From Treponema sp. (GTDB lineage Bacteria; Spirochaetota; Spirochaetia; Treponematales; Rectinemataceae): a DNA stretch of 7,771 bases. The notes beneath the pieces were generated by a model. The model did no database searches. It worked only from the letters and a program-made list of their open reading frames with translations, and was not told the DNA's origin. The position numbers were made by a program, and so were the translations under genes. Where the stretch lies: contig JAFIHQ010000034.1 of the NCBI GenBank assembly GCA_017849315.1, positions 1 to 7,771 on the forward strand, in the 5' to 3' direction. How positions within the stretch are numbered: the stretch's first letter is position 1; every line of letters starts with the position of its first letter. Shown piece after piece: positions 1 to 5,190 of the stretch.

Positions 1-80
1 TAAGGGAGCGATGCATCAGTTTTAAATGGCCCAAGGTGATGCTGACACCGGCTGGCCTTATAAGGGAGTCTAGAGTAGAT
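1..80 (+). promoter_or_regulatory. Leader upstream of rpsL, no gene seen
   Basis: No credible coding region is present. The octamer taagggag occurs at 1-8 and again at 61-68. Between the copies an imperfect hairpin can form: ggcc (28-31) with ggcc (54-57) outside, and ggtg (35-38) with cacc (46-49) around a 7-base loop. No T tract follows, so it is not a terminator. The second gggag (64-68) is the best Shine-Dalgarno candidate for rpsL, although about 12 bases from its ATG. The TAA at 1-3 could be the stop of an upstream gene (rpoC is a common neighbour), but that cannot be seen here. No clear promoter was found. Confidence 0.4.
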
Positions 81-455
81 ATGCCGACGATCAACCAGTT
101 AATCCGTCTTGGTAGAAAACCAAACGTATGGCGGACCAAGGCACCAGCACTGATGGAGTGTCCGCAGCGCCGCGGTGTCTGCACGCGTGTAATGACAGTC
201 ACGCCCAAGAAGCCAAACTCGGCCTTGCGTAAGGTCGCCCGTGTGCGCCTTACCAATGGTATTGAAGTAACTGCTTATATTCCGGGTATTGGACACAATC
301 TTCAGGAGCACTCGGTCGTGCTCGTCAGGGGCGGCCGTGTTAAGGACCTCCCAGGCGTTCGTTATCACATCATTCGTGGCGCAAAAGATACGCTTGGAGT
401 AGAAGATCGCAAGCAGGGCCGTTCCAAGTACGGTGCCAAGAAGCCCAAGGCTTAA
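81..455 (+). CDS. rpsL: 30S ribosomal protein S12
   Basis: S12 sits at the decoding centre of the 30S subunit, contacts helices 18, 27 and 44 of 16S rRNA, and helps set decoding accuracy. The product is 124 residues, the usual bacterial length. It starts MPTINQLIRLGRKP and contains the invariant TPKKPNS block (residues 41-47) and RGGRVKDLPG (83-92). Lys43 and Lys88, the sites where streptomycin-resistance changes usually occur, are both the sensitive-type lysine. Asp89 is the residue methylthiolated in many bacteria. The basic tail ends SKYGAKKPKA. The ATG at 81 was chosen over in-frame starts from 36 onward because the family begins MPTI/MPTFNQL; the extra upstream residues look like translated leader. 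rpsG follows after 25 bases, so the two are almost certainly co-transcribed. Codon choice matches the neighbours. Confidence 0.98.
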   Translation: MPTINQLIRLGRKPNVWRTKAPALMECPQRRGVCTRVMTVTPKKPNSALRKVARVRLTNGIEVTAYIPGIGHNLQEHSVVLVRGGRVKDLPGVRYHIIRGAKDTLGVEDRKQGRSKYGAKKPKA

Positions 456-480
456 AACATAAGGAAGTAGAGGAAGAACC

Positions 481-951
481 ATGGGCAGAAAAAAGAAATC
501 GATCGATAGAGGCCATGCGCCCGATAGCAAGTACAATTCGGTAGTAGTAACCAAGTTCATCTGCAGGATGATGCTTCAGGGAAAAAAGTCCGTTTGTACG
601 CACATTATGTATGAAGCGCTGGATACCATGCAGCAAAAGGCAGGAGTTCCTGCTCTCGACGTGTTCACTAAGGCGCTCGAAAATGCAAAGCCTGTCGTTG
701 AGGTCAAATCCCGACGCGTTGGCGGCGCTACCTATCAAGTGCCAGTCGAGATCCGCGAAACCCGTAGGGAAGCGCTCGCAATGCGCTGGATTATCAATGC
801 GAGCCGGTCGCGCAGCGGCAAGTCCATGGCGGACAAGCTCGCTGACGAGTTGATGGATGCTTATAATGGTACGGGTACCGCCATCAAGAAGAAAGAAGAC
901 ATGCACAAAATGGCTGAAGCAAACAAGGCATTTGCGCATTACCGTTGGTAA
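481..951 (+). CDS. rpsG: 30S ribosomal protein S7
   Basis: S7 is the primary assembly protein of the 30S head. It nucleates folding of the 16S rRNA 3' major domain and lies next to the E-site tRNA. The 156-residue length is typical. Recognisable blocks are the basic start MGRKKKS, KFICRMMLQGKKS (about residues 25-37), the central PVVEVKSRRVGGATYQVPVEI (about 71-91), and the alanine- and arginine-rich helices ending MHKMAEANKAFAHYRW. The ATG at 481 is preceded by an aggaag motif (471-476) inside a block, 461-475, that recurs almost exactly before rplB. The gene follows rpsL by 25 bases. Its last ten codons plus stop are copied in a 78-bp tandem repeat just downstream; the S7 reading frame itself is intact and ends at the first TAA (949-951). 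In E. coli S7 represses the str operon translationally; I cannot show that here. Confidence 0.98.
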   Translation: MGRKKKSIDRGHAPDSKYNSVVVTKFICRMMLQGKKSVCTHIMYEALDTMQQKAGVPALDVFTKALENAKPVVEVKSRRVGGATYQVPVEIRETRREALAMRWIINASRSRSGKSMADKLADELMDAYNGTGTAIKKKEDMHKMAEANKAFAHYRW

Positions 952-1076
952 TGCACAAATGACGCTATAGCCATGAGCGAAGCGAGATGGCGTTTAGCAA
1001 ACAAGGCATTTGCGCATTACCGTTGGTAATGCACAAATGACGCTATAGCCATGAGCGAAGCGAGATGGCGTTTAGC
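918..1076 (+). repeat. Exact 78-bp tandem duplication across the rpsG stop
   Basis: Bases 918-995 are repeated without a mismatch at 996-1073, and the match continues for 3 more bases (agc, 1074-1076). The unit holds the last ten S7 codons, the TAA stop, and 44 bases of downstream sequence containing a hairpin. The second stop is at 1027-1029. The trinucleotide agc lies at both ends and at the centre (918-920, 996-998, 1074-1076), as slippage or unequal recombination at a short homology would leave. Because 78 is divisible by three, the second copy of the S7 tail is in the rpsG frame but behind the stop. Perfect identity means a recent event, or an assembly error. Confidence 0.97.
963..998 (+). 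other. Imperfect hairpin downstream of rpsG, first copy
   Basis: Left arm 964-974 pairs with right arm 987-998 with one T-T mismatch and one bulged G (992). The 12-base loop at 975-986, gagcgaagcgag, reads the same forwards and backwards on one strand (a mirror repeat) and contains gcgaagc, a sequence known to form very stable mini-hairpins in DNA. There is no T tract after it, so it is not an intrinsic terminator. A 3' end stabiliser for the rpsL-rpsG mRNA is possible but is inference. Confidence 0.45.
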
Positions 1077-1077
1077 G
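1041..1077 (+). other. Imperfect hairpin downstream of rpsG, second copy
   Basis: This is the duplicated copy of the 963-998 hairpin, with arms 1041-1052 and 1065-1077 and the same mirror-symmetric loop (1053-1064). It gains one extra C-G pair (1041 with 1077) because the base after the repeat end is G instead of A. It lies about 25 bases before the intrinsic terminator, so the rpsG transcript would carry three hairpins in series. Confidence 0.45.
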
Positions 1078-1099
1078 CTGTCGCTTTTGTACATTAGCA

Positions 1100-1130
1100 A
1101 AAGGCCGCCTATGAGGGCGGCTTTTTTATT
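1100..1130 (+). terminator. Rho-independent terminator after rpsG
   Basis: Arm gccgcct (1104-1110) pairs with gggcggc (1115-1121), with one G-U pair closing the atga loop (1111-1114). A run of six T (1122-1127) follows directly. The A run before the stem extends pairing into the T tract. It should end the rpsL-rpsG transcript and separate it from the EF-G gene, unlike the classical str operon, where transcription continues into fusA. Confidence 0.9.
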
Positions 1131-1144
1131 GCCCAAAATCTCGT

Positions 1145-1150
1145 TATACT
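1145..1150 (+). promoter_or_regulatory. Candidate -10 element, leaderless start of the EF-G gene
   Basis: TATACT at 1145-1150 matches the sigma-70 -10 consensus at five of six positions. A start site 7-8 bases after it would fall on or next to the ATG at 1158. The position of a -35 element is filled by the terminator T tract (about 1122-1128), which is a poor match to TTGACA. No Shine-Dalgarno sequence lies between the hexamer and the ATG (bases tttaact), which fits a leaderless mRNA. The promoter is inferred only from this hexamer and the missing ribosome-binding site. Confidence 0.45.
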
Positions 1151-1157
1151 TTTAACT

Positions 1158-3212
1158 ATGGCCAAACAGCAAGTAGAGCAAGACGTGACAAACCTGCAAG
1201 GTAAACGTGCACGTCAGCTTAAGAATATTGGAATACTCGCCCATGTGGATGCCGGCAAGACATCTATAACGGAGAGGATTCTGCTGTTGGCGGGAGTGAC
1301 AAAGAGCGCCGGAAATGTGGACGAAGGGACAACCGTGACCGATTATCTTTCCGTCGAGCGCCAGCATGGCATCACGGTCAAGTCGGCGGCAGTGCGGTTC
1401 CATTGGGCCGATAGTGAAGTGCATTTGATCGATACACCTGGCCATGTAGATTTTGGGATGGAAGTGGATCGCGTCATTCGAATCCTGGATGGTGCGGTAA
1501 TAGCACTTTGCGGTGTCTCGGGTGTTCAGGCCAGAACGGAAATAATCGCAAAAGCGTGCCAGAAGCGCGCCATTTCCCGGCTTTACTTTATAAATAAGAT
1601 GGATAGGACTGGTGCCGACTTTTTTGGCGTGGTTGAAACTTTGGCTAAAGACTTAGAGCCAAACGCCATTGCCTTGCAGGTTCCTGTTTATGAGGCCAAT
1701 GAATGGGTCGGAATTGTCGATCTGATTTCTTTGCAGACATATTGGGAAGATGCGTCCAGACCACATGCGCTTTCTGCTGAACAGCAGCTGGCCTGCGAAA
1801 GGGCACGCTCGGCACTAATAGAGCGTCTGGCGGAAAACGATGAGCGCGTCCTCACGCTATTTGCTACTGACAAAGAAATCACTCAAAACTTGCTAAAGGA
1901 AAGCCTTGCGGCTTGTGTACGAAAAGGCAGTATCGTCCCCGTGCTTTGCGGTTCTGCATTTGTCGACTATTCGATTCGTCTTTTGCTCGACGTGTCTGTC
2001 CAGTATCTCCCTTCTTACAATGAAGCGCCTACCCCAGAAGGGATCGACCCAAGCACAGGAGCAAGTTTCGCCTTTGAGCCTTCTCCGGATGCGCCCTTTT
2101 CTGCTTTTGTCTTCAAGACGACCGTGGCGGCCAGTGGGGAACACTATGCCTGGGCCCGCATCTGGTCTGGACGGCTTCATTCGGGCAAAAAAGTATTTGA
2201 AGCAAGAAGTGGCAAGGATGTCCAGATCAGGAAAATGTACGGTATCTTTGCTGATGAGATGGAGTCTGTGCCCAATGCCGAAGCCGGTGACATCGTCGCA
2301 ATAGAGACAAGCAGTTTGGAAGGGGGTGCGAGCCTTTGTGAAAAGTCCCACGCAATCATTTACGAAAAACTCGTTATCCCTGAACCTGTCGTGAGCCTCG
2401 TTGTGGAGCCCGCTGCTGCGTCTGAGCTTGCTGCTCTGCGCGACGCACTCGCCGCTCTTGCCACTGAAGACTCCTCGCTTGTGGTAAAAGAAGAGCGGGA
2501 GACAGGGCGATTTATAGTAAGTGGGCAAGGAGAGCTTCACCTTGACATCGTAGTCGAGCGACTGCGCAAGGAACATGGGCTCAAAGTACACGTCGGAAAG
2601 CCTCAGGTAAACTGCAGAGAGCGGCTGCGTCGCAGTGCAAGGGTCTCTGAGGTTTTCGACCATGACTTTGGCGGCGAGCGCCTTAAGGTCACTATCGAAC
2701 TCGAAGTCCGGCCAGAGGGGCCGGAATCTAATAGTGTGGATTTTGCGGAAGGCCTCAAACCTGCTCCTCATTTTGCGGAGGCTATTCGCAAGGGAGTAGA
2801 GTCTGCTCTGTCCGTGGGGCCCTTGGCGGGCTGGCCGATGCAAGAAGTTGCGACGCATATACTATCGTTCCAGCCTCCTGTTCAGGGACGAAGCGCCGAT
2901 GTAGCAGTTGAAGCCGCCGCGGCGCAGGCCATCCGCCACGCCGTCCAGGACGCGGGCGCCGTCCTCCTCGAACCGGTCATGCAGCTGGACATCGAGTGCC
3001 CGGAAGAGTATTTTGGCGCCGTTCTGGGCGCAATCGGTGCCCGCGCCGGACACATCGAAGCGGTGGAGGATGGGCCCTGGGGCAAAAACATCAGCGCCGC
3101 GGCGCCCATGCGTCAATTGTTCGGTTTTGCAACCGAACTCCGCTCGCTCAGCAAGGGCAGGGTTCAGTTCCAGGCACGCTTCAAAAGCAACAGCGTAGTT
3201 CCATCGCCGTGA
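1158..3212 (+). CDS. fusA: EF-G family translational GTPase, EF-G2-like
   Basis: This ribosome-dependent GTPase has 684 residues (E. coli EF-G has 704) and the full EF-G layout. The G domain shows AHVDAGKT (28-35), RQHGITV (68-74), DTPGH (92-96), NKMD (146-149) and CGSAF (264-268). Domain II spans about 310-390, domain III ends near SGQGELHLD (455-463), and domains IV and V follow, with GPLAGWP and FGFATELRSLSKGR. Domain IV is unusual. Where E. coli has YHDVDS, with His583 essential for fast translocation, an ungapped alignment gives PVQGRS (574-579), so His583 is Val575. The usual I-GGVIP motif is also missing. The switch I region, GNVDEGTTVTDYLSVERQHGIT, resembles mitochondrial EF-G2 and the spirochaete/planctomycete spdEFG2 group, which act in ribosome recycling with RRF. 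TetM-type ribosome protection proteins share some of these traits and are the main alternative. The N-terminus has about 20 residues before KNIGILAHVD. Confidence 0.85.
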   Translation: MAKQQVEQDVTNLQGKRARQLKNIGILAHVDAGKTSITERILLLAGVTKSAGNVDEGTTVTDYLSVERQHGITVKSAAVRFHWADSEVHLIDTPGHVDFGMEVDRVIRILDGAVIALCGVSGVQARTEIIAKACQKRAISRLYFINKMDRTGADFFGVVETLAKDLEPNAIALQVPVYEANEWVGIVDLISLQTYWEDASRPHALSAEQQLACERARSALIERLAENDERVLTLFATDKEITQNLLKESLAACVRKGSIVPVLCGSAFVDYSIRLLLDVSVQYLPSYNEAPTPEGIDPSTGASFAFEPSPDAPFSAFVFKTTVAASGEHYAWARIWSGRLHSGKKVFEARSGKDVQIRKMYGIFADEMESVPNAEAGDIVAIETSSLEGGASLCEKSHAIIYEKLVIPEPVVSLVVEPAAASELAALRDALAALATEDSSLVVKEERETGRFIVSGQGELHLDIVVERLRKEHGLKVHVGKPQVNCRERLRRSARVSEVFDHDFGGERLKVTIELEVRPEGPESNSVDFAEGLKPAPHFAEAIRKGVESALSVGPLAGWPMQEVATHILSFQPPVQGRSADVAVEAAAAQAIRHAVQDAGAVLLEPVMQLDIECPEEYFGAVLGAIGARAGHIEAVEDGPWGKNISAAAPMRQLFGFATELRSLSKGRVQFQARFKSNSVVPSP

Positions 3213-3222
3213 TACATGGCCA

Positions 3223-3251
3223 TTGACAAGCAGAGTATTCTATGGTCAAAT
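3223..3251 (+). promoter_or_regulatory. Candidate distal promoter of tuf
   Basis: A perfect TTGACA (3223-3228) is followed after 17 bases by TCAAAT (3246-3251), four of six to consensus. A TG one base upstream of that hexamer (3243-3244) gives an extended -10. It begins 11 bases after the EF-G stop. The weak -10 makes this less certain than the proximal promoter. The rest of 3213-3324 shows no gene and no clear terminator for the EF-G gene. Confidence 0.4.
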
Positions 3252-3324
3252 ATCTCTACTAAAGCCTTCAGCTACGAAAACATAAAAACGTGGCCAAAAG
3301 GGCAGAATTCACACCTATGAGCAC

Positions 3325-3353
3325 TTGAACAGGATTAGAAGTTTCTTTATAAT
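3325..3353 (+). promoter_or_regulatory. Strong sigma-70-type promoter of tuf
   Basis: TTGAAC (3325-3330, five of six to consensus) and a perfect TATAAT (3348-3353) are separated by the ideal 17 bases. The expected start is near 3360, giving a 5' leader of about 120 bases. This is the best promoter in the window and fits the very high expression expected of EF-Tu. Confidence 0.8.
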
Positions 3354-3390
3354 CCGAAAGCCCTTATAAAGAATATTCATGGCGGTACGA

Positions 3391-3455
3391 ACCGACGGCA
3401 GTTTGCCGGCGGACGGTGTTTTTGCCTGCCCTGTGGTGTGGCAAAAAATCGCCGG
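3391..3455 (+). promoter_or_regulatory. Structured tuf leader with two overlapping hairpins
   Basis: Hairpin 1 pairs ccg-a-cggca (3392-3400) with tgccg-g-cgg (3404-3412), with one A-G mismatch. Hairpin 2 pairs ccggcg (3406-3411) with cgccgg (3450-3455) outside, and tttttgcc (3419-3426) with ggcaaaaa (3440-3447) inside. Both need bases 3406-3411, so they exclude each other. A run of five T (3419-3423) follows hairpin 1 by six bases. The Shine-Dalgarno sequence (3466-3472) is not paired in either fold. Regulation is possible but unproven. Confidence 0.4.
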
Positions 3456-3480
3456 TAACGAAGCCAAGGAGGAGAGAAAT

Positions 3481-4671
3481 ATGGCCAAAGAGAAATTCGA
3501 GCGTACCAAACCTCACATGAACGTCGGTACGATCGGACACATTGACCACGGAAAGACGACGCTCAGCGCCGCCATCACCATGTACTGCGGACGCAAGTTT
3601 GGTGACAAGGTCATGAAGTATGATGAAATCGATAACGCGCCAGAAGAGAAAGCGCGCGGTATTACGATCAACACCCGTCACCTTGAGTATCAGTCCGCAA
3701 AGCGTCACTATGCGCACATCGACTGCCCGGGACACGCTGACTACATCAAGAACATGATCACCGGTGCTGCTCAGATGGATGGCGCCATTCTAGTAGTCTC
3801 TGCTCCTGACTCGGTCATGCCCCAGACCCGTGAGCACGTTCTGCTCGCCCGCCAGGTTGGCGTGCCGTCCGTCCTTGTTTTTCTTAACAAGGTCGACCTC
3901 GTCGACGATCCTGAACTTATTGAGCTCGTCGAAGAGGAAGTCCGCGACCTTTTGAACTTCTATGGTTTCCCTGGAGACAAGACCCCGATTATTAAAGGTT
4001 CTGCTTTCAAGGCCATGACTGAGCCTGACAATCCTGAAGCTACCAAATGCATTCAGGACCTGCTCGACGCCATGGATAGCTGGTTCCCTGATCCAGTCCG
4101 TGCCGTCGATAAGCCGTTCCTTATGCCAATTGAGGACGTATTCTCCATCTCTGGCCGCGGTACTGTAGTTACGGGCCGTGTGGAGCGTGGTGTTGTCAAG
4201 GTTAACGACCAGGTCGAAATCGTCGGAATTAAACCGACGCGCACCACAGTAGTTACCGGTGTCGAAATGTTCAACAAGATTCTGGACGAGGGCGAAGCTG
4301 GTGATAACATCGGCACGCTTCTCCGTGGTGTTGACAAGAAGGAAGTTGAGCGTGGGCAGGTTCTTGCTAAACCCGGTACCATTACTCCGCATACCAAGTT
4401 CAAGGGCCAAATTGTTTGCTTGACCAAGGAAGAAGGTGGACGTCACAGCCCGTTCTTTAGTGGTTATCGACCTCAGTTCTATTTTAGAACGACCGATATC
4501 ACTGGAACCGTAACCCTGCCTGAGGGCAAGGAAATGGTCATGCCTGGTGACAACACCGAGATTATTGGCGAGCTGATTTATCCTATCGCTATGGAGAAGG
4601 GGCTTAAGTTTGCTATCCGTGAGGGTGGCCGTACTGTAGCTTCCGGTCAGGTAACCGAAATTATTCAGTAA
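3481..4671 (+). CDS. tuf: Elongation factor Tu
   Basis: EF-Tu is the cytosolic GTPase that brings aminoacyl-tRNA to the ribosomal A site. The product has 396 residues, typical for the family. G domain motifs are GHIDHGKT (19-26), RGITI (59-63), DCPGH (81-85, with catalytic His85), NKVD (136-139) and GSAFKA for G5. Domain 2 starts near residue 210 (EDVFSISGRGTVVTGRVERG) and domain 3 near 300 (HTKFKGQIV, then GGRHSPFFSGYRPQFYFRTTDITG). The GHID and NKVD forms and the NTRHLEYQS segment differ from the commoner GHVD, NKCD and NTSHVEY and agree with treponemal EF-Tu. The ATG at 3481 is supported by a perfect AAGGAGG at 3466-3472. An in-frame ATG at 3379 would add 34 residues unknown in EF-Tu and lacks a ribosome-binding site. 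The gene has its own promoter and terminator, so it can be a single-gene unit. Confidence 0.98.
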   Translation: MAKEKFERTKPHMNVGTIGHIDHGKTTLSAAITMYCGRKFGDKVMKYDEIDNAPEEKARGITINTRHLEYQSAKRHYAHIDCPGHADYIKNMITGAAQMDGAILVVSAPDSVMPQTREHVLLARQVGVPSVLVFLNKVDLVDDPELIELVEEEVRDLLNFYGFPGDKTPIIKGSAFKAMTEPDNPEATKCIQDLLDAMDSWFPDPVRAVDKPFLMPIEDVFSISGRGTVVTGRVERGVVKVNDQVEIVGIKPTRTTVVTGVEMFNKILDEGEAGDNIGTLLRGVDKKEVERGQVLAKPGTITPHTKFKGQIVCLTKEEGGRHSPFFSGYRPQFYFRTTDITGTVTLPEGKEMVMPGDNTEIIGELIYPIAMEKGLKFAIREGGRTVASGQVTEIIQ

Positions 4672-4676
4672 AGCAA

Positions 4677-4727
4677 AAAAAGGCTGTCCGACCTGGTCGT
4701 AAGGGCTGGACAGCCTTTGTTTTTTTT
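4677..4727 (+). terminator. Rho-independent terminator after tuf
   Basis: Arm aggctgtcc (4681-4689) pairs perfectly with ggacagcct (4708-4716), extended by A-T pairs (4679-4680 with 4717-4718), around an 18-base loop. The tail is ttt, g, then eight T (4720-4727). The A run at 4675-4681 would serve as a T tract on the other strand, so it could also work in reverse. The stem starts within 10 bases of the tuf stop. It separates tuf from the S10 operon. Confidence 0.92.
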
Positions 4728-4735
4728 GTAATAAT
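4707..4735 (+). promoter_or_regulatory. Candidate S10-operon promoter inside the tuf terminator
   Basis: TGGACA (4707-4712, five of six to TTGACA) lies at the start of the terminator's descending arm. AATAAT (4730-4735, five of six to TATAAT) follows after exactly 17 bases, just behind the T tract. The expected start is near 4742, giving a leader of about 143 bases for rpsJ. A terminator this strong needs a new promoter before rpsJ, and no better one was found in 4728-4884. Confidence 0.5.
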
Positions 4736-4741
4736 ACTTTG

Positions 4742-4884
4742 CCCGCCCGGAATGTGGGTGGGATCTTGGTGTGGCTCTGCCGACACCAAAACCAGGGCTC
4801 TTGTGCCTTGGCGCACATGAGGTTTAGCGCGCCCGCCTGGGTACGGCTAAGCGGACTCTTGTGCAAGCGATCTTTGGAGGACAC
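4742..4884 (+). promoter_or_regulatory. Structured leader of the S10 operon
   Basis: No gene is present. Four hairpins can form in order. A: cccgccc (4742-4748) with gggtggg (4756-4762). B: a ten-pair stem, 4766-4775 with 4779-4789, with a tct loop and a bulged G at 4782. C: ctcttgtgc (4798-4806) with gcacatgag (4813-4821), one mismatch. D: ttagc (4824-4828) with gctaa (4846-4850), enclosing gccc/gggt. The left arm of C recurs exactly at 4856-4864, so gcacatgag has two possible partners. The rpsJ Shine-Dalgarno sequence is at 4875-4881. In E. coli L4 (rplD, downstream here) represses this operon through its leader; the same role here is inferred, and I recognise no conserved L4-binding hairpin. 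Confidence 0.5.
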
Positions 4885-5190
4885 ATGAAAGACAGGATTC
4901 GTGTCAAGCTTAGAGGATTTGATGTACGTTTGGTCGATGACAGTGCGAGCAGTATTGTAAAGACTGTTCAGCATGCGGGTGCCAAGGTTTCTGGCCCTAT
5001 TCCGCTGCCAACGACCATCAATAAGTTCACCGTCCTTCGTTCGCCCCATGTTCATAAGAAGAGCAGGGAACAGTTTGAGATGAGGACGCATAAGCGTCTT
5101 ATCGATATTATGGATCCGACGCCGGAAGTTATGGATGCCCTTATGAAGCTCGAGCTTCCAGCTGGAATCGATGTCGAGATTAAACAGTAA
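4885..5190 (+). CDS. rpsJ: 30S ribosomal protein S10 (NusE)
   Basis: S10 is a 30S head protein. As NusE it also joins NusB in rRNA antitermination and binds NusG, linking transcription to translation. The product has 101 residues, usual for the family. Diagnostic segments are RIRVKLRGFDVRLVD at the start, the long ribosome-inserting loop with GPIPLPTTINKFTVLRSPHVHKKSREQFEMRTHKRLIDI, and LPAGIDVEIKQ at the end. The ATG at 4885 follows tggagga (4875-4881) by a few bases. An upstream in-frame GTG at 4861 would add eight residues that run through the Shine-Dalgarno sequence, so it was rejected. It is the first gene of the S10 operon, as in most bacteria. A perfect hairpin overlaps its stop codon, and rplC follows after 69 bases, the widest gap inside this operon. 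Confidence 0.98.
   Translation: MKDRIRVKLRGFDVRLVDDSASSIVKTVQHAGAKVSGPIPLPTTINKFTVLRSPHVHKKSREQFEMRTHKRLIDIMDPTPEVMDALMKLELPAGIDVEIKQ

Noticed and set aside
370..939. Open frame of 189 codons on the minus strand opposite rpsL and rpsG
   Set aside because: It crosses two conserved ribosomal protein genes and shows no recognisable domain or ribosome-binding site.
973..1029. Mini-ORF of 18 codons ending in the duplicated S7 tail, and a 34-codon one from 1051
   Set aside because: Neither has a ribosome-binding site. Both arise from the duplication and the hairpin, and the second runs through the terminator.
1893..2858. Open frame of 321 codons on the minus strand opposite the EF-G gene
   Set aside because: It lies wholly within a clear EF-G coding sequence, has no family resemblance, and its composition is that expected of a shadow frame.
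1158..3212. EF-G gene as an acquired tetracycline-resistance ribosome protection gene
   Set aside because: Some segments resemble TetM, but the NKMDRTGADFF, GPLAGWP and LRSLSKGR motifs and the location between rpsG and tuf fit a native EF-G paralogue better. No mobile element is nearby. It remains the main alternative.
3379..3480. N-terminal extension of EF-Tu by 34 residues from an upstream ATG
   Set aside because: There is no Shine-Dalgarno sequence at 3379, a perfect one precedes 3481, and EF-Tu proteins begin MAKEKF. The open frame lies in the structured leader and appears to be chance.
4742..4762. Possible G-quadruplex from gggtggg in the rpsJ leader
   Set aside because: Only two G runs are present, and they pair well with the preceding cccgccc as an ordinary hairpin.
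3790..5091. Open frame of 433 codons on the minus strand opposite tuf and rpsJ
   Set aside because: It covers tuf, two strong RNA signals and part of rpsJ, shows no recognisable protein family and no start signals. Long antisense frames are common opposite highly biased genes such as tuf.
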